The notes beneath the pieces were generated by a model. It made no database searches and was not told the DNA's origin. It saw nothing but the letters and a program-made list of their open reading frames with translations. A stretch of 64,000 bases of DNA, from positions 62,001 through 126,000 of the forward strand of contig NZ_LZSC01000082.1 in assembly GCF_001665235.1 (NCBI RefSeq). Reading direction: 5' to 3'. Every line of letters starts with the position of its first letter. The stretch's first letter is position 1. Of this stretch, positions 49,596-58,513 are shown in pieces. The DNA comes from Mycobacterium sp. 1100029.7. GTDB taxonomy: Bacteria > Actinomycetota > Actinomycetes > Mycobacteriales > Mycobacteriaceae. Both the position numbers and the translations under genes were made by a program.

Positions 49596-50573
49596 GTGAC
49601 CATCAGGGTGCCGCGTCGCTCGACGATCGCCCTGGCCACAGCGGGGGCACTCGCGTCGACGGGGACGGCCTACCTGGGCGCGCGCAACCTGCTGGTCGGC
49701 CAGGCCACCCACGCGCGCACCGTCATTCCGAAGGCGTGGGACATTCCGCCGCGCGCCGACGGCGTGTACACCCCGGGCGGTGGCCCGGTGGAACGCTGGC
49801 AGCGCGGCATGACCGCCGACCTGCACCTGATGATCTTCGGCGACTCGACTGCCACCGGCTACGGCTGCGCCAGTGCCGAGGAAGTGCCGGGCGTGTTGAT
49901 CGCCCGCGGGCTCGCCGAGCAGACCGGTAAGCGGATTCGCCTGAGCACCAAGGCAATTGTCGGCGCTACCTCGAAGGGCGTCAGCGGCCAGGTGGACGCG
50001 ATGTTCGTCGCCGGACCGCCGCCGGATGTGGCCGTGATGATGATCGGCGCCAACGACGTCACGGCGCTCAACGGCATCAGCCAGTCCGCGGGTCGGCTGA
50101 GTGCAACGGTGCGCAAGCTGACGTCGCGGGGCGCGGTGGTGATCGTCGGCACCTGCCCGGACCTGGGCGTGATCACCGCCATCCCGCAGCCGCTGCGCTC
50201 GCTGGCACATGCGCGGACCAGGCAGCTTGCCCGCGCTCAGGCCGCGGCGGTGCGGTCGTCGGGCGGCACGCCGGTGCCGCTGGCGCACCTGCTGGCGCCG
50301 CAGTTCCGGGCGATCCCCGAGCTGATGTTCTCGGCCGATGGCTTCCACCCCTCCCCGACCGCGTACGCCCTGGCGGCGGCGCAGTTGCTGGTGGCGGTCT
50401 GCGATGCGCTGGGCGAAGAGGTCGACAGCCCGGTGCTCAACCTCGCCGCGCGTGCCGAGACGCCGATGGTCAGCGGCGGCCACACCCCGCTCAGCGCCAT
50501 GTCGCGGCTGTGGCGACGTCCGGCGCCCAGTTCGGCCGCCCCATCGTCGAACTCACCGATCGGCACCGACTAG
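49596..50573 (+). CDS. exported SGNH/GDSL-type esterase (Rv1075c homologue)
   Basis: The protein has 325 residues. An N-terminal signal or anchor (about 8-30, STIALATAGALASTGTAYLG) precedes the SGNH fold. Block I is IFGDSTATGYG (nucleophile Ser, about 84). Block III is MMIGANDVTAL (Asn). Block V is SADGFHPSPTAYA (Asp and His). The H37Rv homologue has been studied as an esterase. It is probably cell-wall located. GTG 49596 is the only start compatible with the frame; the ATG at 49591 is out of frame. Divergent from lipU. Confidence 0.9.
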   Translation: MTIRVPRRSTIALATAGALASTGTAYLGARNLLVGQATHARTVIPKAWDIPPRADGVYTPGGGPVERWQRGMTADLHLMIFGDSTATGYGCASAEEVPGVLIARGLAEQTGKRIRLSTKAIVGATSKGVSGQVDAMFVAGPPPDVAVMMIGANDVTALNGISQSAGRLSATVRKLTSRGAVVIVGTCPDLGVITAIPQPLRSLAHARTRQLARAQAAAVRSSGGTPVPLAHLLAPQFRAIPELMFSADGFHPSPTAYALAAAQLLVAVCDALGEEVDSPVLNLAARAETPMVSGGHTPLSAMSRLWRRPAPSSAAPSSNSPIGTD

Positions 50574-50644
50574 ATTTGCGGTAGCCCGTCGGGGTGGGTG
50601 TACCACCCGTTTTTCACGCGAGCCCGCATCTTGGAGGAACTGTC

Positions 50645-51862
50645 ATGCCCGAAGCCGTCATCGTCTCCGCCGCCCGCTCGCCGATCGGGCGCGCCATGAA
50701 GGGTTCGCTGGTCAACATGCGGCCCGACGACCTGGCCGCCCAGATGGTGCGCGCCGCTCTCGACAAGGTGCCCGCCCTGAACCCGCACCAGATCGACGAC
50801 CTGATCCTGGGATGCGGCCAGCCGGCCGGTGAATCCGGCTACAACCTGGCGCGCGTGGTCGCCGTCGAACTCGGCTACGACTTCCTGCCCGGCACCACCG
50901 TCAACCGGTACTGTTCGTCGTCGCTGCAGACCTCCCGGATGGCGTTCCACGCGATCAAGGCCGGCGAGGGTGACGTGTTCATCTCCGCGGGCGTGGAGAC
51001 CGTGTCCCGCTTCGCCAAGGGCAGCGCCGACTCCTGGCCAGAGACCAAGAACGAGGTGTTCACCGAGGCTCAGGAGCGCTCGGCCGCCGCGGCTAACGGC
51101 GCCGACGAGTGGCACGACCCCCGCAAGGACGAGCACATCCCCGACGTCTACATCGCGATGGGGCAGACGGCCGAGAACGTTGCTTTGCTGACCGGCGTCA
51201 GCCGCGAAGACCAGGACCGCTGGGGTGTGCGCAGCCAGAACCGCGCCGAGGAAGCGATCAAGAGCGGGTTCTTCGAGCGGGAGATCTCCCCGGTGACGCT
51301 GCCGGATGGAAGCACCGTCAGTACTGATGATGGCCCGCGTCCGGGTACCACGTACGAGAAGATCAGCGAGCTCAAGCCGGTATTCCGGCCCAACGGCACC
51401 GTGACCGCGGGCAACGCCTGTCCGCTGAACGACGGCGCGGCGGCGCTGGTGATCATGAGCGACACCAAGGCCAAAGAGCTGGGCCTGACCCCGCTGGCGC
51501 GCATCGTGGCCACCGGCGTCAGCGGGCTGTCGCCGGAGATCATGGGACTGGGCCCGATCGAGGCGTCCAAGAAGGCCTTGACCCGCGCCGGCCTGTCGAT
51601 CAACGACATCGACCTGTACGAGATCAACGAGGCCTTCGCGGTTCAGGTGCTGGGCTCGGCCCGCGAGCTGGGCATGGACGAGGACAAGCTGAACGTCTCC
51701 GGTGGCGCGATCGCCCTGGGTCACCCGTTCGGCATGACCGGTGCTCGCATCGCCGCCACGCTGATCAACAACCTGCAGACCCACGACAAGACCTTCGGCC
51801 TGGAGACCATGTGCGTCGGCGGCGGCCAGGGCATGGCGATGATCATCGAGCGGCTCAGCTAG
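50645..51862 (+). CDS. fadA3: acetyl-CoA acetyltransferase (thiolase)
   Basis: A thiolase of beta-oxidation: 3-ketoacyl-CoA + CoA gives acyl-CoA + acetyl-CoA, or the reverse condensation. It has 405 residues, equal to H37Rv FadA3 (Rv1074c). The active Cys is in VNRYCSSSLQT (about 92), the His in GGAIALGHPFGMTGAR and the second Cys in METMCVGGGQGMA. GGAGGAAC lies before ATG 50645; the reading frame upstream is not protein-like. Convergent with the Bax1-like gene across a strong terminator. Confidence 0.94.
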   Translation: MPEAVIVSAARSPIGRAMKGSLVNMRPDDLAAQMVRAALDKVPALNPHQIDDLILGCGQPAGESGYNLARVVAVELGYDFLPGTTVNRYCSSSLQTSRMAFHAIKAGEGDVFISAGVETVSRFAKGSADSWPETKNEVFTEAQERSAAAANGADEWHDPRKDEHIPDVYIAMGQTAENVALLTGVSREDQDRWGVRSQNRAEEAIKSGFFEREISPVTLPDGSTVSTDDGPRPGTTYEKISELKPVFRPNGTVTAGNACPLNDGAAALVIMSDTKAKELGLTPLARIVATGVSGLSPEIMGLGPIEASKKALTRAGLSINDIDLYEINEAFAVQVLGSARELGMDEDKLNVSGGAIALGHPFGMTGARIAATLINNLQTHDKTFGLETMCVGGGQGMAMIIERLS

Positions 51863-51877
51863 CTGCTCGGGCCTATC

Positions 51878-52005
51878 GCGTCGAGTGTGCGTCCTGGGCC
51901 CTCGGTGTGCGTCCAGGGCGCCGACACGCCGAGGGAAGCGGCCCTAGCCGCACACTCGACGCCGTAGCCGCACACTCGACGCCGTCGCCGCACACTCGAC
52001 GCGGC
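51878..52005. repeat. intergenic 20-bp tandem repeat with matching inverted motif
   Basis: Three copies of CGCACACTCGACG occur with a 20-bp period (about 51949, 51969, 51989), plus one inverted copy CGTCGAGTGTGCG at 51879-51891. Between them CCCTCGG and CCGAGGG (51899-51935) form a further stem. The whole block can fold into a large hairpin. A related sequence occurs at 26733-26791. Confidence 0.85.
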
Positions 52006-52042
52006 GACGAGAACCCGGTCACACAGCGACGCGCGCGCAGAA

Positions 52043-52076
52043 AAAAGCCGGCACGCCCATCGGCGTGCCGGCTTTT
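52043..52076. terminator. strong bidirectional intrinsic terminator
   Basis: Perfect 15-bp stem AAAAGCCGGCACGCC / GGCGTGCCGGCTTTT with loop CATC. It has a run of A on one side and T on the other, so it works for both convergent genes, fadA3 and the Bax1-like gene. Confidence 0.9.
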
Positions 52077-52089
52077 CCCGTCGAGCGAA

Positions 52090-52950
52090 CTACCTGTCGC
52101 CCTGGAAGTAGCTGAGCAGGCGCAGGATCTCCAAGTACAGCCAGACCAGCGTCACGGTCAGGCCGAGCGCGATGCCCCAGGCCGCCTTGTCCGGCGCGCC
52201 GGCGCGAATCATCTGGTCGGCCGCGTCGAAGTCGATCAGGAAGCTGAACGCCGCGATCGCAATCATCACCAGCGAGAAGATGATGGCCACGGTCCCGCCG
52301 CTGCGCAGGCCCAGGCCGGTGCCGCCGCCGACACCGAACATCGCCAGCAGGAAGTTGCCGAGCATCAGGAACACCGCACCGAACAGGGCGGCGACCACCA
52401 TGCGGGTGAACTTGGGCGTGACGCGGATGGCGCCGGTCTTGTAGACGACCAGCATCCCGAAGAACACTCCGAGCGTGCCGAGAACGGCCTCGCCGATCAT
52501 CGCGCCGGCATCGACCGACTGGCCGCCGCCGACCGACACCTGGAACGTCAGCAGCAGTGAAATCGCGCCGAGGGCCAGGCCTTCGAGAACCGCGTAGCTG
52601 AGCACGATCGCCGGGTTGTCCTGCTTGCGGCCGAACGTGGCGATCAGCACCAGCACCAGACCGCCGATCCCGCCGATGAACGTCAGCGGCGCGGCCAGCG
52701 CGAGGTTGGTCGATGCGAGGTAGAACGAGACCACGGCGGAGGCCGTCAACACGGCCAGCGTGATGCCGGTCTTGGTGACGACGTCGTCGATGGTCAGCGG
52801 ACGGGAGGCCTTGGCCTCCCGGTATGGAGCCGTGTAGGGGTCGGCTTGGTAGTAGCCCTGCTGCGTTGCGGCTGCGCCTGTGCCGAACTGCGCATAGCCG
52901 CCGCTCTGCTTGGGCAGCGAACGAAATACCGGGTTGCTGGTCTCCCGCAC
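52090..52950 (-). CDS. Bax inhibitor-1/YccA family membrane protein
   Basis: The protein has 286 residues with a polar Gln/Tyr-rich cytoplasmic N-terminus (about 1-60) and seven transmembrane helices. Segments include TGITLAVLTASAVVSFYLA, LTFIGGIGGLVLVLIATF, YAVLEGLALGAISLLL and the C-terminal WGIALGLTVTLVWLYLEILRLL. That pattern fits actinobacterial YccA/BI-1-like proteins, some relatives of which leak Ca2+. The GTG at 52948-52950 follows AGGAGAGG. Corresponds to Rv1072 by position, as far as I recall. Confidence 0.85.
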   Translation of the reverse strand: MRETSNPVFRSLPKQSGGYAQFGTGAAATQQGYYQADPYTAPYREAKASRPLTIDDVVTKTGITLAVLTASAVVSFYLASTNLALAAPLTFIGGIGGLVLVLIATFGRKQDNPAIVLSYAVLEGLALGAISLLLTFQVSVGGGQSVDAGAMIGEAVLGTLGVFFGMLVVYKTGAIRVTPKFTRMVVAALFGAVFLMLGNFLLAMFGVGGGTGLGLRSGGTVAIIFSLVMIAIAAFSFLIDFDAADQMIRAGAPDKAAWGIALGLTVTLVWLYLEILRLLSYFQGDR

Positions 52951-53192
52951 CGTCGGATCCTCTCCTAAGACTGTGGCTTCGAGCCGTGCGAACACTTGCT
53001 CAACGATCAGTCGCCTTCCCAGGTTCCCAGCGGAACTGGTGTTTTCAAGGGTATATCCGGGCCCGGCCGCTGTCGTCGGCTCAAACATAATCCTTACCCG
53101 CAGGCGCCGCTTCTGTTGTCACGCTCTAGATTGCAGGTCGGGGCCCGCAGGAAGCATCGCGGGCACAGATTCCGGCGATGAGAGGCTAGGGC

Positions 53193-54242
53193 GTGACCGA
53201 AGGCGCGACTGAGGAAACCGACGAGGTTTTGACCCGCGTCGACAACGGTGTCGGCCTGATCACGCTCAACCGCCCCAAGGCAATCAATTCGCTGAACCAG
53301 ACGATGGTCGACGTGCTCGGCCCCCTGCTGGCCCGCTGGGAAGACGACGACGCGGTGCGCGCGGTGGTGCTGTCCGGGGCCGGCGAGCGCGGACTGTGCG
53401 CCGGCGGCGACGTGGTGGCGGTCTATCACAGCGCCCGCCAAGACGGCGTCGAGGTCCGCAAATTCTGGCACGACGAATACCTGCTCAACGGTCAGATCGG
53501 CCGCTTCGCCAAGCCCTACGTGTCGTTGATGGACGGCATCGTGATGGGCGGCGGCGTGGGCGTCAGCGCACACGGCAACGTCCGGGTGGTCACCGAGACC
53601 TCGAAGATCGCCATGCCGGAGGTGGGCATCGGGTTCATCCCCGACGTCGGCGGGGCTTTCCTGTTGGCGCGGTCGCCCGGTTCGCTCGGTCTGTACGCCG
53701 CGCTGACCGGCGCGCCGTTCTCCGGAGCCGACGCGATCGCGCTGGGCTTCGCCGACCACTACATACCGCACGAGCGGCTCGGCGCGTTCACCCAGGCGAT
53801 CGTCGACGACGGCGTCGAGGGCGCCCTGTCCGCTCATGCCATCGAGCCGCCGGCCAGTGACCTTGGCGCACAACGTGATTGGATTGACGAGTGTTTCGCC
53901 GGTGACACCGTGACGGACATCGTCGCCGCGCTGCGCGGCCATGACGCCAAGGCGGCCCGAGACGCCGCCGACCTGATCGGCACCCGATCCCCGATCGCGC
54001 TGTCGGTGACGCTGCAGGCGGTGCGCCGGGCCGCGAAGCTGGTAACTCTGGAAGACGTTCTGGTGCAGGACTATCGGGTGTCGTCGGCGGCGGCGCGCTC
54101 GCACGATCTGGTGGAAGGCATTCGGGCGCAGATCATCGACAAGGATCGCAACCCGAAGTGGTCGCCGCCGGACCTCGCCGCGGTCACCACGGCTGACATC
54201 GAGGCGTATTTCGCGCCGATCGACGACGACTTGAGTTTCTAG
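53193..54242 (+). CDS. echA9: enoyl-CoA hydratase/3-hydroxyisobutyryl-CoA hydrolase-type protein
   Basis: A crotonase-fold protein of 349 residues, homologous to Rv1071c. It has LITLNRPKAINSLN, the oxyanion block GLCAGGDVVAVY and DGIVMGGGVGVSAHG. The MPEVGIGFIPDVGGAFLLAR block carries the Glu and Asp typical of 3-hydroxyisobutyryl-CoA hydrolase (HIBCH). The C-terminal extension beyond a 260-residue hydratase also fits HIBCH, a step of valine catabolism. GAGAGG lies 7 nt before GTG 53193. It is 13 nt upstream of echA8, one operon. Confidence 0.9.
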   Translation: MTEGATEETDEVLTRVDNGVGLITLNRPKAINSLNQTMVDVLGPLLARWEDDDAVRAVVLSGAGERGLCAGGDVVAVYHSARQDGVEVRKFWHDEYLLNGQIGRFAKPYVSLMDGIVMGGGVGVSAHGNVRVVTETSKIAMPEVGIGFIPDVGGAFLLARSPGSLGLYAALTGAPFSGADAIALGFADHYIPHERLGAFTQAIVDDGVEGALSAHAIEPPASDLGAQRDWIDECFAGDTVTDIVAALRGHDAKAARDAADLIGTRSPIALSVTLQAVRRAAKLVTLEDVLVQDYRVSSAAARSHDLVEGIRAQIIDKDRNPKWSPPDLAAVTTADIEAYFAPIDDDLSF

Positions 54243-54255
54243 AAAGGCGATGTGG

Positions 54256-55047
54256 ATGAGCGAAGACACTCCGACGAGCTACGAAACCATCCTGGTCGAG
54301 CGTGACCAGCGGGTCGGGATCATCACCCTGAACCGGCCGCAGGCGCTCAACGCGCTCAACACCCAGGTGATGAACGAAGTAACCACTGCGGCAAGTGAAT
54401 TCGACGACGACCCGGGAATCGGGGCGATCATCATCACCGGTTCGGCCAAGGCGTTCGCCGCCGGGGCCGACATCAAGGAGATGGCCGGGTTGACCTTCGC
54501 CGACGCCTTCGGCGCCGACTTCTTTGCCACGTGGGGCAAGCTCGCCGAGGTCCGCACCCCGACGATCGCGGCGGTGGCCGGCCATGCGCTGGGCGGCGGT
54601 TGCGAGCTGGCGATGATGTGCGATCTGTTGATCGCCGCCGACACCGCGAAGTTCGGCCAGCCCGAGATCAAACTCGGTGTGCTGCCCGGCATGGGTGGCT
54701 CGCAACGACTCACCCGCGCCATCGGCAAGGCCAAGGCGATGGACCTGATTTTGACCGGCCGCACCATCGGCGCCGAGGAAGCCGAACGCAGCGGCCTGGT
54801 TTCGCGGGTGGTGCCGGCCGACGACCTGCTCAGTGAGGCCAAAGCCGTTGCGGCCACCATCTCGCAGATGTCGCTGTCGGCGGCCCGGATGGCCAAAGAA
54901 GCCGTCAACCGCGCCTTCGAGTCCACGCTGACCGAGGGGCTGCTCTACGAGCGCCGGTTGTTCCATTCGACTTTCGCCACCGACGACCAGTCCGAGGGCA
55001 TGACGGCGTTCATCGAGAAACGCGCTCCCAACTTCACGCACCGCTAA
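54256..55047 (+). CDS. echA8: enoyl-CoA hydratase
   Basis: Hydrates trans-2-enoyl-CoA in beta-oxidation. It has 263 residues, homologous to Rv1070c. Blocks are ITLNRPQALNALN, AFAAGADIKEMAG (oxyanion), AGHALGGGCELAMMCD (catalytic Glu) and the second catalytic Glu in GQPEIKLGVLPGMGG. ATG 54256 is used: AAAGG lies 8 nt upstream, whereas ATG 54250 is only 2 nt from it. Its TAA stop overlaps the -10 hexamer of the next gene. Confidence 0.95.
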   Translation: MSEDTPTSYETILVERDQRVGIITLNRPQALNALNTQVMNEVTTAASEFDDDPGIGAIIITGSAKAFAAGADIKEMAGLTFADAFGADFFATWGKLAEVRTPTIAAVAGHALGGGCELAMMCDLLIAADTAKFGQPEIKLGVLPGMGGSQRLTRAIGKAKAMDLILTGRTIGAEEAERSGLVSRVVPADDLLSEAKAVAATISQMSLSAARMAKEAVNRAFESTLTEGLLYERRLFHSTFATDDQSEGMTAFIEKRAPNFTHR

Positions 55048-55050
55048 AAT
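55045..55050 (+). promoter_or_regulatory. predicted -10 (TAAAAT) overlapping the echA8 stop codon
   Basis: TAAAAT begins with the echA8 TAA and is 6 nt from GTG 55057. This is one of the best leaderless promoter matches in the window. Confidence 0.6.
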
Positions 55051-55056
55051 ACCCCC

Positions 55057-56814
55057 GTGAGCGAGCCAGGTTCTGCGACCGGCACCGACGACGAATCAGC
55101 CGTCGGCGTGGCGACCAAAGCCGAAGCGGCCCCGGGCATCCTGACCGCCGACGAAGCGGCCGACGTCACCGAGATCGCGACCAAGCCGTTCTGGGTGCGC
55201 CACTACACCTTCACCGGCACCGCGGTCGGCCTGATCTTCATCTGGTTTTCGATGACGCCGTCGCTACTGCCGCGCGGGCCGCTGTTCCAGGCGTTGGTCA
55301 GCGGATTCTCCGGCGCCATCGGCTATGGCCTGGGCGTGTTTTCGGTGTGGTTGGTGCGGTTCATGCGGGCCAAGGACCACAGTCCGCCGCCGCCACGCTG
55401 GGCGTGGAAGGTGCTGGTCCCGGTTGCCGTTGTCGGCCAGGTGCTGATGGCGATCTGGTTTCACGTGTGGCAAGACGACGTGCGCGACCTAATGGGGGTG
55501 TCGCACCTGCATTGGTATGACTATCCGCTGGCCGCCATCCTGTCGATCATCGTGCTGTTCACCGTCGTCGAAATCGGCCAGGCCATCCGCATCATCTTCG
55601 GTTTCCTTGTGCGGCAACTCGATCGGATCGCACCGTTTCGCGTCTCGGCCACCATCGTGGTGATCCTGTTCGTGGTCCTGACGATCACGCTGCTCAACGG
55701 TGTGGTGATCAAGTTCGCGATGCGCACCATGAACAGCACCTTCGCCTCGGTCAACAACGAGATGAGTCCCGACTCCACCGCCCCGAGGACCCCGACGCGG
55801 TCGGGCAGTCCGCAGTCGCTGGTGTCGTGGGAATCGCTGGGCCACCAGGGCCGCATCTTCGTCCAGGGCGGTCCCAAGGTCGAGGACTTGAGCACCTTCA
55901 ACGGCGCTCCGGCCACCGAACCGATCCGTGCCTACGCCGGGCTGAAATCCGCGGACGGCATCACCGCGACCGCCGAGTTGGCGGCACGTGAACTGCAGCG
56001 CGCGGGCGGACTGCAGCGCGCCGTCGTCGCCGTCGCCACGACCACGGGTACCGGCTGGATCAACGAGGCGGAAGCCTCGGCGCTGGAATACATGTACAAC
56101 GGCAACACCGCGATCGTCAGCATGCAGTACTCGTTTCTGCCCAGCTGGCTGTCTTTCCTGGTGGACAAGGAGAACGCTCGGCATGCCGGGCAGGCGCTGT
56201 TCGAGGCCGTCGACGCGCTGATCCGCAAAATGCCTGAGGCACAACGCCCTAAGCTCGTCGTGTTCGGTGAGAGCCTGGGCTCCTTCGGCGGCGAGGCACC
56301 GTTCATGAGCCTCAACAACGTCCTGGCCCGCACCGACGGTGCCCTGTTCAGCGGGCCGACGTTCAACAACACCATCTGGACCGACCTGACCTCCACCCGG
56401 GACTCGGGTTCGCCGCAGTGGCTGCCCATCTACAACGACGGCCGCAATGTCCGATTCGTCGCCCGCCCAAGCAATTTGGATCGCCCCAAAGATCCCTGGG
56501 GCGCACCGCGGGTGGTGTACCTGCAGCACGCGTCGGATCCGATCGCCTGGTGGACACCGGATCTGCTGTTCAGCAAGCCGGATTGGCTGCGCGAGCGCCG
56601 GGGGTATGACGTGCTGCCGCAGACGCGGTGGATCCCGGTGGTGACATTCCTGCAGGTCTCCGCGGACATGGCCGTTGCGGTCGATGTGCCCGACGGGCAC
56701 GGGCACCGCTATGTCGCCGACGTGGCCGACGGTTGGGCCGCGGTGCTCTCACCCCCGGGCTGGACGCCGGACAAGACCGAGCGGCTGCGGCCGCTGCTGC
56801 ACGCCAACGAGTAG
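55057..56814 (+). CDS. membrane-bound alpha/beta-hydrolase (Rv1069c homologue)
   Basis: The protein has 585 residues. The N-terminal domain (about 40-230) has four to five transmembrane helices (TFTGTAVGLIFIWFSM, VLVPVAVVGQVLMAIWFHVW, LAAILSIIVLFTVVEIGQ, ATIVVILFVVLTITLLNG). An extracytoplasmic alpha/beta-hydrolase domain (about 260-585) follows with nucleophile elbow VFGESLGSFGGEA, LFSGPTFNN and YLQHASDPIAWW. It belongs to a two-domain actinobacterial hydrolase family; the substrate is probably a lipid or ester in the envelope, unproven. GTG start supported by TAAAAT. It abuts the convergent rhodanese gene with no gap. Confidence 0.88.
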   Translation: MSEPGSATGTDDESAVGVATKAEAAPGILTADEAADVTEIATKPFWVRHYTFTGTAVGLIFIWFSMTPSLLPRGPLFQALVSGFSGAIGYGLGVFSVWLVRFMRAKDHSPPPPRWAWKVLVPVAVVGQVLMAIWFHVWQDDVRDLMGVSHLHWYDYPLAAILSIIVLFTVVEIGQAIRIIFGFLVRQLDRIAPFRVSATIVVILFVVLTITLLNGVVIKFAMRTMNSTFASVNNEMSPDSTAPRTPTRSGSPQSLVSWESLGHQGRIFVQGGPKVEDLSTFNGAPATEPIRAYAGLKSADGITATAELAARELQRAGGLQRAVVAVATTTGTGWINEAEASALEYMYNGNTAIVSMQYSFLPSWLSFLVDKENARHAGQALFEAVDALIRKMPEAQRPKLVVFGESLGSFGGEAPFMSLNNVLARTDGALFSGPTFNNTIWTDLTSTRDSGSPQWLPIYNDGRNVRFVARPSNLDRPKDPWGAPRVVYLQHASDPIAWWTPDLLFSKPDWLRERRGYDVLPQTRWIPVVTFLQVSADMAVAVDVPDGHGHRYVADVADGWAAVLSPPGWTPDKTERLRPLLHANE

Positions 56815-57255
56815 CTAGAGCCAGCGGCGGCCGCTGGCTCCCGCGTTGGCCAGCACCGCCGGGTCGACCGAATCACCGGCCAGCTCGGCAAGCACCCCGG
56901 CGCCGGCCAGCGCGTGGAAGCCGCCGATCACATCGGTCGCGCGGTGCAGGCCGATATCCAGTAGCGCTGCCGCGGCCAGGCTCGAGGTGTAGCCCTCCGA
57001 GCACAGGATCACCCATTCGACGTCGTCACCGACGGCCTCGGGCAGCCGGGCCTCGCTGGTCGGGTCGCAACGCCATTCCAGGACATTGCGCTCGATGATC
57101 AACGCGCCCGGCACCTCGCCCTCGCGGAACCGCTGGGCCTGGGGCCGGATGTCGACGAGTACCGCCCCGCGGCGCAGCGCGTCGGGGACCGCGGTGGCCG
57201 GAAGCCGGCGCAGTCGGCGGCGGGCGGATCTCAAGACCACGTCGATACGGCTCAT
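56815..57255 (-). CDS. rhodanese-like domain protein
   Basis: The protein has 146 residues, homologous to Rv1066. A single rhodanese domain carries GAVLVDIRPQAQR and ALIIERNVLEWR (substrate loop), and the active Cys in VILCSEGYTSSLAA. The C-terminal GGFHALAGAGVLAEL is also typical. A sulfurtransferase role on a thiol or persulfide is likely. Its ATG (57253-57255) overlaps the stop of the cysteine-dioxygenase-like gene (TAATG), so the two are translated together, pointing to a joint role in sulfur handling. Confidence 0.9.
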   Translation of the reverse strand: MSRIDVVLRSARRRLRRLPATAVPDALRRGAVLVDIRPQAQRFREGEVPGALIIERNVLEWRCDPTSEARLPEAVGDDVEWVILCSEGYTSSLAAAALLDIGLHRATDVIGGFHALAGAGVLAELAGDSVDPAVLANAGASGRRWL

Positions 57256-57851
57256 TACGTCCCCTCCGGTTGATCGGTCAGTTCGGTGCGCTGGCGGCGC
57301 AACGTGTTGTGATCGGTGACCTCGTAGTACGACATGGCGCTCAACGGCGGTGAGTAGGCGTGCACGCTCAGGGTCGGCGCGACCGGCCCCCGGACCGGTG
57401 CCCCCGATTGCGAGATGGAACTGCGCACGGGCCTGGGCGCCCAGACCACGTCGTGCACCCACCCCAGCGGGAAGCCGGCCTGATCACCCGCATCGAGGCG
57501 GCGGCGGCGTAAACTTCTTCCGTCCCAACGGAATTCATTGAGTGATCCGGAAACCACGGTCAGTGCGCCCAGCGATCCGCCGTGGTCGTGCAGCTCGGTG
57601 GCATGACCGGGCACCCAGCTGATCAGCCAGACGTCGAGTTCGCCATCGCCATGAATGCGGGTGAACCACCGCCGGGAGTGCGGTACCCCGCCGGCGGGCA
57701 GCAGGTGGTCGCAGCGGCCGCTGAGCACATCGTCGGCGGCCTGGTCGGTGGCGTTCAGCAGGTCGGGAACCCGCAGCCGGGTCGGCCCGGCGGACGGCGA
57801 CGCAAGGGTCGGTGATCGCAACACGACGGAACTGGCGACAGGTACAGACAT
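57255..57851 (-). CDS. cysteine dioxygenase-like cupin protein
   Basis: The protein has 198 residues, homologous to Rv1065. The cupin metal motif is WVPGHATELHDHGGSLGAL (two His), with a third His in GWVHDVVW. Later SVHAYSPPLSAMSYYEV matches the C-terminal core of cysteine dioxygenases. Family activity: Fe(II)-dependent oxidation of cysteine or a similar thiol to the sulfinate. The start ATG 57849-57851 has GGAG at 8-nt spacing; the upstream frame is not coding-like. It is coupled to the rhodanese gene. Confidence 0.85.
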   Translation of the reverse strand: MSVPVASSVVLRSPTLASPSAGPTRLRVPDLLNATDQAADDVLSGRCDHLLPAGGVPHSRRWFTRIHGDGELDVWLISWVPGHATELHDHGGSLGALTVVSGSLNEFRWDGRSLRRRRLDAGDQAGFPLGWVHDVVWAPRPVRSSISQSGAPVRGPVAPTLSVHAYSPPLSAMSYYEVTDHNTLRRQRTELTDQPEGT

Positions 57852-57952
57852 CAGAAGAGCTCCAGACAGAACGGAATGGGCAAGCGGCGGCGCGTTAAGG
57901 CCGACAACACTCACAAAATCCGAACAGCTCCATCACGGCCGCCAGTGTTGCA

Positions 57953-57958
57953 TAGATT
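57953..57958 (+). promoter_or_regulatory. predicted -10 (TAGATT) of lpqV
   Basis: TAGATT is 6 nt before GTG 57965, a leaderless start. Confidence 0.55.
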
Positions 57959-57964
57959 GAGGCT

Positions 57965-58420
57965 GTGCGGTGCTGCAGTGATCGCCCCCAGCGGTGGGGC
58001 GCAGTCGTTCTGGCGGTGGCGGTGGCCGGTGTGTCCGGAATCACCGGATGCTCCTCCGGCGGACCTCCGGGCGGCAAGGCCACCTCGACGACGGCACGGA
58101 CGTCGACGGTTGCCAGCAGCCCGGCGTCGGTGCCTCCCGGGGTGATCGGGTTGTCACCCGCGGGCGTCACGACCAAGGTCGATGTCCCCGCCGAGTCGAC
58201 CGAAGAGGAGTACTACCAGGCCTGTCACGCCGCGAAAGTGTGGATGGACGGGCACCCGAAAACCGGGGAATCCCTGTTCGAGCCGTATCTGGCGATGATC
58301 CAGACCTCGCCGACCAGCACCGCGGGGACCTGGAACGCCAGGTGGGCGGACCTGACGCCGGCCCGGCAGGCGGCCGTGATCACCGCGGCACGAGCGGCCG
58401 CCAACGACGAATGCGGGTAG
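57965..58420 (+). CDS. lpqV: lipoprotein LpqV
   Basis: The protein has 151 residues, homologous to Rv1064c. A lipoprotein signal peptide (basic MRCCSDRPQRW, hydrophobic AVVLAVAVAGVSG) ends in lipobox ITGC with Cys29 as the acylated residue. A Ser/Thr/Pro linker follows. The folded domain of about 80 residues has YYQACHAAKVWMDGH and a C-terminal ANDECG, whose two Cys probably form a disulfide. The function is unknown. The GTG start is supported by TAGATT. Confidence 0.9.
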   Translation: MRCCSDRPQRWGAVVLAVAVAGVSGITGCSSGGPPGGKATSTTARTSTVASSPASVPPGVIGLSPAGVTTKVDVPAESTEEEYYQACHAAKVWMDGHPKTGESLFEPYLAMIQTSPTSTAGTWNARWADLTPARQAAVITAARAAANDECG

Positions 58421-58513
58421 GCGCGGTTCGAACTCCTGCGCAATTGCGATCACGGTTGAAAAAACTGCCGCCCCCACCCGGCGAGGGCTCCCGGCTCCCC
58501 GCAAAATGTAGGG

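Noticed and set aside
51949..52005. Short regular repeats considered as a CRISPR array
   Set aside because: The 20-bp period has no unique spacers, only three copies, and no cas genes are present.
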